From contig JAUEDM010000002.1 of assembly GCA_033439685.1 (NCBI GenBank), forward strand, positions 1,178,001 through 1,242,000: a stretch of 64,000 bases of DNA, in the 5' to 3' direction. This document shows, in pieces, positions 11,362-23,428 of this stretch. The notes below the pieces were generated by a model that worked only from the letters and a program-made list of their open reading frames with translations, did not search any database and had not been told where the DNA came from. The number at the start of each line of letters is the position of its first letter. Position 1 is the first letter of the stretch. Both the position numbers and the translations under genes were made by a program. Source of the DNA: Apodospora peruviana (Eukaryota; Ascomycota; Sordariomycetes; Sordariales; Lasiosphaeriaceae).

Positions 11362-12546
11362 AGGGAGTGGAAGGGTGGTTTTTCTTTTCCGTCTTTCGCT
11401 TATTCTTTTTCAAGGCCTCTGCTGGTGTTTCCCCTCTTTTTTCCTCATTCTTTCCTGTCTTGCTCTGTCATAGGTATCTAGTCTGTCGACAGTGTTCTCC
11501 CATCAGGGACGGAGTTAAAATAATGGCACACACACAACATACACTTGGCATACTTGTTTCAAGGATGGCTTTCTTTTCGCGGGTTTCTGTGGGGTTTGGG
11601 GAGTAGGGGAGTTGTCATTGTTCCTTGTGAGGTATGTGTGACTGACTGCTAGAATCTGTTTCTGAGGAGGGTGGATGAGCTCGCTGCCAGTGATTACTCT
11701 GGCGAGGAGGATATGGACGGTTCGGAAAATGGGATGGCAGTATGGTTGGCCGGCTCGATACCTAGGCACATTATGAGAATGATGGAATGAGATGCGTGTG
11801 GATAGGAGTTGGTAAAAAACGCTTGTATAGACGCGAAAGAATGCAGATATCTTGCTTCTCATACATGCGAGAGCTGCGTCTCCTCACGAATGCATTCGGT
11901 GCGTGTGTGTATGAACAGCCACAAAGCAGCGGTACGGGAGAGTCTCGCTACAGGAACCCAATGAAAGTCCCGAGATACTCCCAAGATGTTTGCCAGGATG
12001 GATTATACCATAGCAGAATATCTCAAGTCCATTCTGGTCCTCAGTATTGCCGCACGCTGTGCGAGGCCAAGCTGGGCCTTTTTTTGTTGGCCATGCGGGG
12101 CGAGATGCATATCTCGACCTGCTTTATGGAGGTTAGGTCATTTGGGGTTGCATTTTCTTTGGCCTTTGCTAGCCGCCAGAAAGCTGACGACGCACGCTCT
12201 AGCTGTCTTACTGATGCTCTTGTTCCTTCCTTCCAGCCTTATTCAAATCGCTGTTCTTATTAAACTCTTCTCAGTTACGGTAGCACTTGAAATTCTGGAG
12301 AGACCTCTACTTCCGCAGATATCCGAGTTATATATAGTCTTTTTTGACACGCTCACCCCTCCGGAACCGTTCGGTGCATGAGTCTTTTCACAGCCCAGTT
12401 CAGACATACCCATCCTTTGTTGATCGATATCTGCTTACATAACGGACTGTGGGAAATCTTTACCTCGTCATATATTTCATTATCCAGTAGACTAACAACT
12501 ACCTAGAATTCAAAAACCTACCTCTTATAACTCATAAATATCCATC
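11362..12546. other. Intergenic, no gene seen
   Basis: About 1.2 kb downstream of eIF2 beta. Open frames around 11787-12381 overlap one another on the same strand without conserved content. Probably the eIF2 beta 3' UTR plus the leader of the next, broken gene. Confidence 0.4.
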
Positions 12547-14232
12547 ATGTCGTCAAGAGAGGAGCAAACTGTCACCGCCAACAGACCAGCAGGAGCGGCT
12601 AGGGAGGATGGTGGTGTAGGTCTGCCGTCGACAAACTCGACCAAGTCATACTGGCTCAAGGACCCTTCGCCCGTGTTGAGCGGGCACCGGACCACAGAGG
12701 AGCTTCCCCGTGAGGCGGGACGTGGTGATTGTAGGCAGCGGCATCACTGGATCGTTCGCTGCTTGGTTTCTGAAAGAGCGCAGCAGTACTAAGGGTGGTA
12801 GTGTGGTGATGCTCGAGGCGAGAGAGGCCTGTTCGGGGGCTACTGGACGGGTGAGTCTTGAGATCTCTGAGACAGAATCGGATGTGTCTTGCCTACCTAC
12901 CTGCTGCTCAGGGAGAGAAGAATCACCATGATGACAGGAACACATCTTCTCAACAAACCTCAGACCAAAAGCAAACTGACCTTGGCCACCTTGAACAGAA
13001 CAGCGGCCACTGCCAACCCATCATCTGCCAGCCTTCGTCCCCGATCGGCGATTTCGAGCTGGCCACATTCCATTTTCTGAAGAGGTTTATACGGGAGCAC
13101 AAGATCCCCTGCGACTGGGTCAGTCTGACAGGCGTGCACACCTACCTCTCAAAGGCGCCATGGTTCAGCAGCACGCCGCCTCGCTCTGGCCGTATAAACT
13201 GGTCGCCTGGGTCCTCGAGCACTTGCTATCCAAGTTTGCCGAGTCAGGCAAGTTCAACCTGCAGAAAAACACGCCGGTCACCTCGGTGCACCCTTCTCAA
13301 GAAGTCGTCAGCAGCAATAATAATGAGCAGAAGAAGAAATGGGTAGTCGGCATGCCGCTGGGTGAGATCATTGCGCGACAAGTCCTCCTCGTGACGAACG
13401 GGTACACGGCGCACCTGTTGCCCAAGTTCGGTGATCTGATAGTCCCTGTGAAAGGGCAGATAGGTGCTTTACTAGCACCATCTTCCCCGAGAGCTGACGG
13501 GGGTGCTGTGAAGCTCGACCACTCATATGTGTTCCTCGCCGCAGCCAACGATAAACTGGCATCGGGCGGCGGCAACCGTAACTCGCGCGACGACTGTCTT
13601 GCTCAGCGGCCATATTACTCGTCCGATGGTGAAGAAAGAAAAGGAGGAGGAGGAGGAGGAGGAGAGCTCATCTTTGACGGCGGTCGGGACTTTGCCGACA
13701 AATTCGGTGTGGGCGAATGGCGCGACGATAGCCTCGAGGAACCGGTTGCGCAGTATCTTGGATCAAGCTTGTGCCCGCCGCTGGATTTGACTTCTTCCTT
13801 CCCTGGGGTTGAGGAGGAAAGCAGGGAAATAAAAGAGAGAGTAGGAAAAGTACTGGAAGCTGCTACCAGTGGACAGGTATCATGGGCTACAGCCGCGACC
13901 AGCACGCGTGGGTCGGGTCTGTCCCAGAGATCGTGGGTGGTGGCGGCAAGGACGGAGGGCTGTATGTTTGCGCAGGGTATAGCGGCCGCGGCATGCCGGC
14001 TGCAGCGCTGTCTGCGCGCGAGGTGGTTAAGCAGATGATAGGTGGCGAGGATAAGATGGAGCTGCCAAAGGGATATAGGTTGACCAAGGAGCTGGTGAGG
14101 TTTGTCAGGGAGACGCCTCGAAGCAGGATGTTCAGGACCAGGATGTGTTGTTTGCTGGTCTATGATAATGATATAAACAGGTGGCTAGCGTGTCTTGATT
14201 CCACATCCCGTCCGTGGGAGTGTCAGGGGTAA
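12547..14232 (+). pseudogene. Broken FAD-dependent (DAO-type) oxidoreductase
   Basis: Pieces of one FAD-dependent amine/amino-acid-type oxidoreductase occur in the right order but in changing frames. The N-terminus (SYWLKDPSPVLSGHRTTEELP, frame 1) runs into the Rossmann FAD motif DVVIVGSGITGSFAAWFL (frame 2) across a one-base frame change near 12713-12720. A good 148-nt intron (12851-12998) joins EACSGATGR to NSGHCQP, the NGGHC-type motif. At about 13145-13152, GVHTYLS is butted directly against KGAMVQQHAASLWPYK in another frame, so some 40-60 residues usual in this family are missing. A further frame change near 13860 precedes WTGIMGYSRDQHAWVG and the C-terminal LYVCAGYSGRGMP. Three independent lesions argue for a decayed gene; a heavily spliced intact gene is unlikely because motif halves abut without splice sites. 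Confidence 0.75.
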
Positions 14233-15789
14233 GTGAGAACTTGCATACACCATTCTACGGTAAATAGTTTACACTCTGTGAGACTTTACCAGAAGCATGT
14301 ATTACCTGGGCTCTTCGATCATGAGACGGATATAACCCATTACTACGGTTATCGTCGAGGAAGTCGGTTGCTCCTAATCGGCAAAGGCGATATCAGGATT
14401 GCTAAAGTTGGTACCCATAGGATCGCCGACCCTTTGCAAACCTCCAAGGAAACTTTCAAACAGCTTGTAGCAGACGTAGAGCAGAAAATCCTCACCGATC
14501 CTATCTCTGAGGGCGGAAAGTAACATGATGGACTTAACTGGCTGCCTGGTAGTGGTCTCCTCACGCCGGGCTTGTTACACACTCGCCGCCTGGCCGTAGG
14601 TATCTACAAGGATTCCAATTTCCTCACGACGGTCGTCCTCTAATGAAATGCAAGGAAATTGGTAAAGCGCCTGTTAATAATTGGGTAAATTTATCAACTT
14701 GCATAAGTAGGCGGAAAGAGGAGGAAGGGCGGCGAGTTATCGCTACGTCTCAAACCAACACAAATATAAACTAGAAGATGAACAGATCACCATTTGGAAT
14801 CTGAGATTGGCAGGAGTTATATTTTGCTGCCTAGCTCACAGCGTCGTCTCATGTCATCCCCAACCTCGCCCATCCCGGCGTGGCGGTTTGAAGGAGCGAA
14901 GGAATGGGGATGATACAACCAACAAACATGCGGCGAGCCGAAGCGAAAACGGCATACATACCCCACCGCCGGCGGCGTTCTGAATGACTGAGATTCCCAA
15001 AGAACAAATAGGACAGAAAGGTGGTACCTAGGACCGAAGTCGTTGCCTGGCTGCCCGTCCCCTGACTGCTCCAAACGCATCATCTATAAGAACAGAGCAC
15101 GCCGCCACCTTGTGACCGCCCCGCGCTTTACGGGCAAAGCCTAGACCAATGGAGAGGAGGAATTGAAGAAAGAAAGAGGATGGGAGTTGGAATGGTACGA
15201 AAAGAGAAATGGGAAAAAGAGAGAAAATCGGGGTCGAAGGTTAATGGATGATTGATGGGATGAGTCACGATGGTACTACCGACGACACCGAAAAAGCGAC
15301 CGACGAAATTCGAGAGACGGACGAACCGATAGCCGGAATTTCGGTCGGGTCCGTCACCGGTTTGCATCAACCTTTGATGATGTCACAGACAACAATCGGC
15401 CGGGACCCCGGAATCGGCCGGAGCCCACATTTGGTGGGGACAACGGAAGGGGCGGTGTATTAGCTAGGCTTCGGCGATCGGGTTACAAACGGAAGGTGGT
15501 TAACGTCAAACGATCCGCATTCTTGTTCCACTGCAGTTGGCATCCATGAACATGGACGGCAATTGATTCTCGGAAGTCGTTTGCTTAAAAATCCATGGGC
15601 TGAGTGAGTCACGAGGGAAAGAGCAAAGTGCGAAGTGCGAGCTTGGGAAAGAACACGACGGCAGTCACGGCATAACCCAACTCATCGTCGCTGCATCTAT
15701 TCTCATTTCAGATTCCTCAACAACTCAACCAAATTACTACGGTAGTAACTACCGACCTAACAACAAATAAACGGGAAATAAACTTCAGA
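14233..15789. other. Intergenic, no convincing gene
   Basis: About 1.5 kb. A 96-codon open frame at 14233-14523 is unrecognised and begins right after the relic's stop. The rest is non-coding. The last ~100 nt are a pyrimidine/adenine-rich leader (CAACTCAACC-type) for the next gene. Confidence 0.4.
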
Positions 15790-18149
15790 ATGGCAGGTCC
15801 CGACAATGCCGTCGAGTGGCTCGACGCCGTCATCGCCGAAGACCTTCCGCACCGAACCGATCCGGTCTTGCAAAACTACCTCAAGGGCCGCAACGCCTTG
15901 ATTGCCGAGGAAAAGAAGCAGCGCAGTGGTATTTTTACCATCCCACCACCATTAAAGAGCAACATGAGCTAAATTAAAAAAACCCAAGATCACGCTTTCC
16001 GCCAATCCCTCTCACCCATCGCCAAACGCGCCTGCGCCATCGCGGCCAACATTCGCCGCCACGAACAGTCGTCAACATGGACCTCCGGCCTGGAGGAACA
16101 GCTCGCCACTACGGGCCAAGGCAAGGACATGACCATCCACCCAGGCATGATGTTCACCCTGGCCAAGCCGACGATGGAGTCCACCCTGCTGTGGAAGATT
16201 GTGCGGCGCATGCCCAAGGGCGGCCTTCTGCATGCCCATCTCGACGCCATGGTCGACTTTGACTTCCTTCTGCAGCTTGTTCTGGACACCGAAGGGATGC
16301 ATATTGCCTGCACGTCAGGCACCTTCGCGACAGAGGAAGGGAGGAAGGAAGCGGGTGTGTCTATCCGGTTCCGAGATGCCAGACCTAGGCCCGAGGGTTA
16401 TGTTAGCGGTGCAATCTGGCGTGACAACAATGGCAACCAGGAGACAGCCAAGTCTGGTTATACACGTTGGACAAAGTTGAAAGTCCAAGAGGACTTGGAA
16501 TTTATCCCCATCACCGAAGCCGCTGACACCTTCCCAGACGGAGGCCGACAAGGTTTTCTTGCCTGGCTCAAGAGCAGATGCACCCTGTCACTAACCGATG
16601 CGGTCGAGCAACACCATGGCGTGAACGAAATATGGAGGAAGTTCATCGGGTGCTTCGAGGTTATTGGCGCGATTATTCACTACGAACCGATCTGGAGAGC
16701 TTTTTTGCAGAGGCTGATGACCCAGTTGGTCGAGGATGGGGTTTATTGGACCGAGATTCGGTGAGTCTTTTCGTCTTCTCCTTTTTGCCCATTCTCTCTC
16801 TCTTCATCTACTCCACTCGTTATTCCTATACTTCTTGGTACTTTGCCTACTAGGACCGTCATGATCGGCCGCAACTTGGCTGCCTGGCTTATTGCTCGTT
16901 CTTCAATCAAACTCCGTTCCCGTGGTTATCATCTCGGCCCTTCTATGCCTCACATATCCAGTGGCCTGTTCTCGTCCTTATACGGCCGGTAACTTTGGGG
17001 AGTCTTACGAACGGAAATTATCACATAGATGTTTGCCACTGCGTCTTGCTTGAACTTTATTTTCCCATGTCCTCAAGCAGTTGGCGGAGAAGGGGTGGAA
17101 GTATCGTCGCATCGGTCAAAGGCACCCCCTTAGCAGGATCCGAGTATCAATTTTCACCACAAAGTATCTCGCACATGTCATTTCCGCAAACCAACTAATC
17201 ACAATCCTCACTAAACAGCTTCGCCTGGCCACTCAATTACTGCCGACTGCACACCGAAACTCCCGAATCAGATTACAACCACATGTTCCAGGTCATCGCC
17301 GAAGAAGTCGCCACCTTCCGCGCAACCCACCCGTTGGGCCAGAAATTCTGGGGCATCCGCATGATCTGGACTGCCATCCGCGCTTTTTCCACAAAAGAAA
17401 TCGTCCAAACCATGGCGGATTGTATCGCCACCAAGTTGGCCTGGCCGGACCTGGTGGCCGGGTTCGATATGGTCGGCCCGGAGGACGCCGGCCGGCCACT
17501 GGCGGACCTCCTTCCAGAACTGTTTTGGTTCCGAAAACAATGCACCGTAGAGGGTGTCAAAATTCCTTTCTTCTTCCATGCAGGGGAATGCTTGGGCGAC
17601 GGTGACGAGACGGACCAGAACCTTTTTGATGCCATCCTGTTGGGCACACGGAGGATAGGGCACGGGTTCTCACTCTACAAGCATCCGAGGCTGATACAAG
17701 CGGTCAAGGACAAGAAGATACTGATCGAGAGCTGCCCGATCTCGAACGAGGTGCTAAGGTTGACAGGATCAATAATGCAGCACCCGCTGCCCGCGCTGCT
17801 GGCGAGGGGAGTGGCTTGTGCCCTGTGCAATGACGATCCGGCGATTCTGGGCCAGGAAACGGCGGGCGTGACACACGAATTTTGGCAGGCGCTCCAGGGA
17901 TGGGAGAACCTGGGGCTCGCGGGCCTGGGAGAGCTGGCGGAGAACAGTATCAGATGGGCGGCCTTTGAGGATCAAGGGGCTGATGACTGGGTTCAGGGGG
18001 TCCGGGAGGCTAGCTTGGGGACTGGTGTCAAGGCCGAACGGCTAAGGGAGTGGAGGGTTGATTGGGAGAAGTTTTGTCTGTGGATTGTGGAGGAGTTTGG
18101 GGAGCAGTTTGGTGGAGATGGTGACACCGAAGCCGCCGTGGGAGTATGA
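15790..18149 (+). CDS. Adenosine deaminase family protein (ADGF/CECR1-like)
   Basis: Model: join(15790..15928, 15989..16760, 17219..18149), 613 residues. The metal-dependent deaminase fold is complete: metal ligands GGLLHAHLDA (H128, H130), FFHAGE (H424, E427), RIGHG (H452) and the NDDP segment (D509, D510), with ESCPISNEVL between. The spacing and the N-terminal extension fit the ADGF/ADA2 branch, which converts (deoxy)adenosine to (deoxy)inosine; the substrate is inferred. No signal peptide is visible, unlike animal ADGFs, so the enzyme may be cytosolic. Intron 1 is 60 nt. Intron 2 is unusually long (458 nt, 16761-17218); a 135-nt in-frame candidate exon lies inside it (see separate entry). 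The skipped form joins TEIR to FAWPLNY, which matches the family's spacing. Confidence 0.88.
16854..16988 (+). other. Candidate in-frame cassette exon inside the deaminase intron
   Basis: Within the 458-nt second intron, a CTACTAG acceptor at 16853 and a GTAACT donor at 16989 bound 135 nt (45 codons). These are open in the phase set by the flanking exons (TVMIGRNLAAWLIARSS ...). It would insert 45 residues between TEIR and FAWPLNY, where family members have none. It may be chance or an alternative isoform. Confidence 0.25.
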
Positions 18150-18378
18150 GGGAGTCAGAGAGTGGGGGTATGAGGCTATTCCCATCCTCGGGATTGGCTG
18201 GTATTTCCATGATGGGCAGCTCGTTCCCTGGCCTATCTAGTTCACTTGCTTTCGGTGCAACTCAGGACCTGGGTACGGCCTCAGGGATCAGTGAAGGATG
18301 AGAATTCACGGTGATGTTGATTGGATATTCGCGGTGATGGTGTGGATGAGGCAACTCACATGGTGAAAATCGGGGAGA

Positions 18379-18396
18379 GGGGGGGGGGGGGGGGGG
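18379..18396. repeat. Poly-G tract (18 nt)
   Basis: Uninterrupted run of 18 G in intergenic DNA after the deaminase gene. Such runs can form G-quadruplexes and are prone to length error in sequencing. Confidence 0.9.
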
Positions 18397-21300
18397 CGAC
18401 GGCCCGTCCCTTGTTTCTTGGCTTATCTTGAACCAAGAGTCTTGGCTCACTTCAACATTTGGACCAATTACTACACTTACTGCGTGCCATTGGGGGTTAG
18501 TAGAAAGGGGCCATTTCAATGCCTGGACTCCTGCGGTTTGGATTAGGTTGTTTCACGTTGTCTAAGCTGGCTAGGTTCGATATTTTGGAGAAAACCGGCT
18601 GATCACAAAGATGCACCGGGCGCAAACTAGACCCCAAAGAAAACGCACAACGAACAAAATGCAAAAGTGGTGATGCTTGGCAGAGGTGATGAGGTTCCAT
18701 TGCCACGGTTGGTGAAGGTGGCACACTCAGCGAACCTCTGCATTCGAACACACGACACAGCAACTGCATCCAGTCATCTCATCACATTTTTGCCCGCCGC
18801 CGCCGCCGCTATCGGCCGCCGCTCGATGCATTACATCCGTTGTATTTGCAGCAGCATCTGCGGCACTGGCAATATCCCTCCCTCCCTTAGTTTAGTTACA
18901 CGTGTCTGTCTGTACGGTCTCTTTTTTCGGGGTTCTCTTTTCTTTGATGCCGTCAGACGGCACTTAGTGTGTGTGTTGTGAACGACGCGTGGCTTCCATT
19001 GCATGCATGGAAGCTTTGATGGATTTTTTTTTCTTTCCGCTTTGGTGCTGTACTACTTGATTGAGGTGTTATTGTCATCGGCGGCGACGGCAAAGGCACA
19101 ACTGCACCAGCCTGAATGCCATGTCATCGCCAACAACCAAGCCTCGAGGAACGCAATAAACATCCGTTTTGCATTATTTGTTCAGCCAACTGACCCCATT
19201 ACCCTATTTGGTCAATTAAAAATGACAGGGGGAAAAGTGTCAAGAGACAGCGAAAGCTGGGAGTAGCATACACTTCATATGAAATAAAATCCTTGTCTAA
19301 TTGGTGAGAGACTGATCTTGGCTTCTCTCACAAGTTTCATGATCTATCGTATTGTTTGATGTATATGTCGGTCTACAATGTTAAAGTTGTCGACTCCTGT
19401 CCACGCCAAGTGAACAGAAACAGAAATCGAAAAGGAAAACAGCCTTGTGCGCCTTGCCGGCTTTTGCCAGCGGCACATACAAGCACATGTTGGCCGGCCG
19501 CCGGCCAGCTAGGCTCGACCTAGGGTAGGAAAGGGGCCTCTAGACATCGGTCATAGCCGTTTTTATCAGCGAGGGAGTGAACTCCACATGGAATAGGCCG
19601 AGTAGTAGTAGCCCATGAACCCCTGTCCTTCAGCCCGCTCGCCCCATCTTCCAGCCCTATCCGCACCGGGACAGCTGGGAAGGAACCCTACTACCCGATT
19701 ATTAGCGTGTTCCTTGTAAGGTTGTGTGACGCAGCTTCCACCACAGCGGCCATCCATGCCCTGATACCCCGCCACAACTCTTTGCCCCCTCACTCACTGA
19801 CACCATCATGTAATGTAGGTAGGTAGGCACCTTAATCCAGGTACGAGGACATGGAAACAATGAAGAAGCCCAGCCAGTAGGAACGGCCGCGGTGCAAAAG
19901 CGGCACTGCACACACCGCTGTCATGTTTCGTGAATGCGAGATGGGAACAAAAATGCAATGTCGTCGACCAAGTAGGTAGGGTAAGCAATGGAATTGGAAG
20001 CCACCACCGGCCCAGGGTATCTGTTGGAAGGGCAGATCTGAAGGGTGTAATGTACATCCGGATATGTACAATACGGGATCCCGATACCAGGCCTGTAATG
20101 GTCTGATACGAAGGGGCTCATCTCCTTATCTTAGTTGTGCATTTCATTCCGCCCTATAGTAATTGTTTCTCTGTGGCTTGGCCCGAAACTCCTAGTATAG
20201 TATATGAAAACCGGTGTGTATACGGGTTATCCTTCGATGTTATCTAATGTGTGTGGCTTAGGTGTCGAGCTGACATCTGCAGTGCTCGGAAAAGGGTGTG
20301 GATTTTCTGTCTGCCTTTCCAACGGGTGAGTCGGTGCCACACGAAAGAAAGGAACCTGAATGAACCGTGTGGCTTGGCTCACGTACTATCCTACTAATTG
20401 CCTGCCCGCATCGGGAACTGAAACGAGCCTCAAGATATGTTTACTTAGCTACCTATTTCCGCAGCCCCATATCCAAGGTACGAAACGCCAAGCATCCGTC
20501 GGCTCGTGTAAGTCATCGTGACCTTCCAAAACAATCTATATAGAGATTCGCAAGTGTGGCTTGGCTTATACGAATATTGGATATAACACCGTTAATTACT
20601 TTGTGTGGCTTGAAATGACACGTCAAATGTCTTGAACAGGCCGTGAACCATTAGATCGATCGATCGCCAAAATCACCTGAGGAACCACATCTGCGCGGGA
20701 CTTTAGCCCTTCTCTCGGATTTATTTGGGCGAACTACACCTCCCTTGCCAGGTACCTATGTATCTATCTCACCCGCTCGCACACACAATTTTCCCCCAAA
20801 TACACGACCTACGGAGTCATTTTCACGGTTGAAGGAAGCTGTCCCTGCACCCCTGTGATACCTGTCCTACCATGCCCCGGCATAACTGCATGTATGATGT
20901 AGGCCATAACCTGTGTAACCATACCACAGCCTCATCCTCCAACTTATTGACCCCAAAGCTAAGACTTGCTGATGCTCGGCTGCTACTGGTCGGCACCGAA
21001 GCGACCTTCTTCCATTATTAGAGAAAAACTGTTTCGTTGATGAGCTGGTTTTCAATCCTTCCACTCATCGCAGTTTCGTTTCGAAGCTTCCGAGCCTATG
21101 TAGGTAAGTCAAAAGCAAGGCCGACTTACCAGGTACACTCGGCCACCCCGTCCTCCCCACTTGAGGAACTATCTTATTGATAATGACAACAGGATACATA
21201 CCTAGGTATGTAACACAGTCTATCTTCTGCATCTTGCGGTGTAACTCGGGTAAGTGTAACAATGAATCGGGTTTGGTGGCCGGCGCCAATATGACCTCCT

Positions 21301-22085
21301 GCGCTTTTTGTTGAGTGGAGCTCTTTTGAGTGGGATCTATCTTTCATACCCGACCAAGATGCAAACATAAATCCGTAGATGGCGTTTCCTCCGATGATGC
21401 AATGATGTCAACTGTCGATAAAGTCCCAATGGCCCTACTGTAAATAACCTGCATTATTCAATACACCCGCTATTAGCTCATGTAGGTACGGATGTACTTA
21501 CAGTTCAGGACTTGAAAGTATGTTAGCGTGAGACTTCGCTCCACAGTACAAGAGACAACCCTTGCTTTCCACAGCTTCAACCCTGAGGTCGAGATAGTGC
21601 TAGACTTTCTCTTATTTTGAGCCTTCGATTCACACAAGTTCATTGGCTTTCTCAACCCTGTTCTTTCCCACTGGAAGTCGCACGCCAACATACTTTCCAA
21701 GGGGACATTGTAACTCACCAGATCCGGGGTTCGGATTCGCTCCCTTGTAAGGCGGCAGCGGGAATGCAAGGCTGGCGCCCCGGAGTGGGCCCGAGGAGGC
21801 TCTAACAAACTTTTGTACATGATTGAACTTGCCTGCAGCTTGCATCTTACTTATTAGCTGCATGGTAGCCGCCGTCTGTATTTTTTGTGTGCAAATCTGA
21901 TTCACCCTCACTCACTGCTCGCTTTCTTGCATTTTGACACTCTAACAGACAGATAGACAAACCCGGGCCCCGAGAGACTGCGAGGTTCGAATCCGGGTAA
22001 TCAGGCGACAGTCCCACCCGTGCTATAACGTGGATTGATATGTGGTCTGTGGTCAATGTGTCTAGGCAGGCAAGGCAAGGCGTAT

Positions 22086-22115
22086 TGTGCTGTGCTGTGC
22101 TGTGCTGTGCTGTGC
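22086..22115. repeat. TGTGC pentanucleotide microsatellite, six units
   Basis: Six perfect tandem TGTGC units in intergenic DNA. Confidence 0.95.
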
Positions 22116-23428
22116 TGCAGAGAACTTAAGACGGCATCGCACGCACCCGACCTATGTCATCTCATCCGTCCGAGTAGCCATAGTGCTGCTTGTTGGTCGT
22201 GATGTGGCTGCTTCCCTTCCTTGTCAAGAGACGAGGACCCGGGAGGCGACCAAAAAGCAACGGAACCCAGAGCCAAGGGCTCGGTGCCTTGGCAGCATTG
22301 CATCTCAGTTGGATGGGTGTGGTCTTGCGACCACCTATTTCCAGCTCTGTGGTTCTTGGGTTTCTGTTTAACCACCCATTCAGCCCGGCCAGGCAGGCTG
22401 CAGGTGGGTAGAATACCTATTGTACGTATCCAGATGGTCCAGCAAAACAACGACTTTGTTGTTGGACCTTCAAAGCATTAGACACAACTTCACAAGGGAA
22501 ACCCCCGCGGTTGATGATGACGATAGCAGCAAGCGACCTGGCAACAGAACTAGGCCTCGACCACCTCGATCAAATCCTCTGCCACCACCGGCACATCCCA
22601 CGTCCATTGACAGACAGTAAGTTAGCCTTTGGTGCCTATAGAATCTCGTACTCGAACCCCTGACCGGTCTGTCTCACCCCGTCTCTGCGGGCTAGAGTGC
22701 ATTCGAAGGAGCGGGTTTGGGGGCCAAACTGGTACGTGTCCATCCGCAGCCATGTGTCAGTTGGCGCTTAAATGCAAAGGTGGTTATTGTCGGCCGCAGC
22801 ATCCGACATCCGCCCCTGTCCGTCCGTGCAACATCTCATGAAAGGTGAGAGTGATTGGAAATGCGTTTCGTTTGTGATTGTCACGGCCTGCGTGCGGCTG
22901 CCAGTCACCGCCAAAGCCACGCGACGCTTTGCAAACAAACATTCTATGAGCAGTGGGGAGGTGAATCAAAAGGGTAATTTTGAAAACACTCATGTCAAGA
23001 TGTATTGTTTGTGTGAATAGAAAATATAGGGCCCATGGACCGTCTCCTTGCCCCGGAAAGGGGCATATCTCTTTCATTAAAAGAAGGAAAAAAAAGGGTC
23101 GGGAAGTCCCGACCGTAGTGGCGGGCCCGGAGCAGAGTTGTTTCAGTAAGAATGAAACTCGAAGGAAGAAAAGAATAAATGGGACATGATCAGAAGGAAA
23201 CACGGAGAAGCACACCGCGTAATACCGAAAACGTCACAAGCATGTCCAAAATAGCACGCAAGGCAACAACCTGACCAGGGTGTCAGGTGTGCCTGATCTA
23301 TACCGTTCCCAGCCAGCCCTACCCTGCACCTTATAACAATATAACCCGGAGAGTAGGAGAGAAGGAGAAATCACCAGCCAATCACACTCCAAGAAGAGGG
23401 AAAAGAAAACGGAAAACGAGAAAGCAGG

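Larger units (their letters stand above)
18150..23428. other. 5.3-kb gene-poor intergenic region
   Basis: No convincing gene on either strand. It contains an 18-base poly-G run, a TGTGC pentanucleotide array, several TAGGTAGG-type motifs (for example 19815-19828) and repeated short stop-bounded frames with no conserved content. Two tRNA B-box look-alikes (near 21725 and 21975) lack matching stems. No transposon open frame survives. Confidence 0.4.

Noticed and set aside
14233..14523. 96-codon frame after the FAD relic
   Set aside because: Not recognised; could be an exon of the relic's 3' end, but no supporting motif.
21960..22010. B-box-like GGTTCGAATCC suggesting a tRNA gene
   Set aside because: Flanking bases do not pair into a T-stem and no A box or anticodon arm is present upstream.
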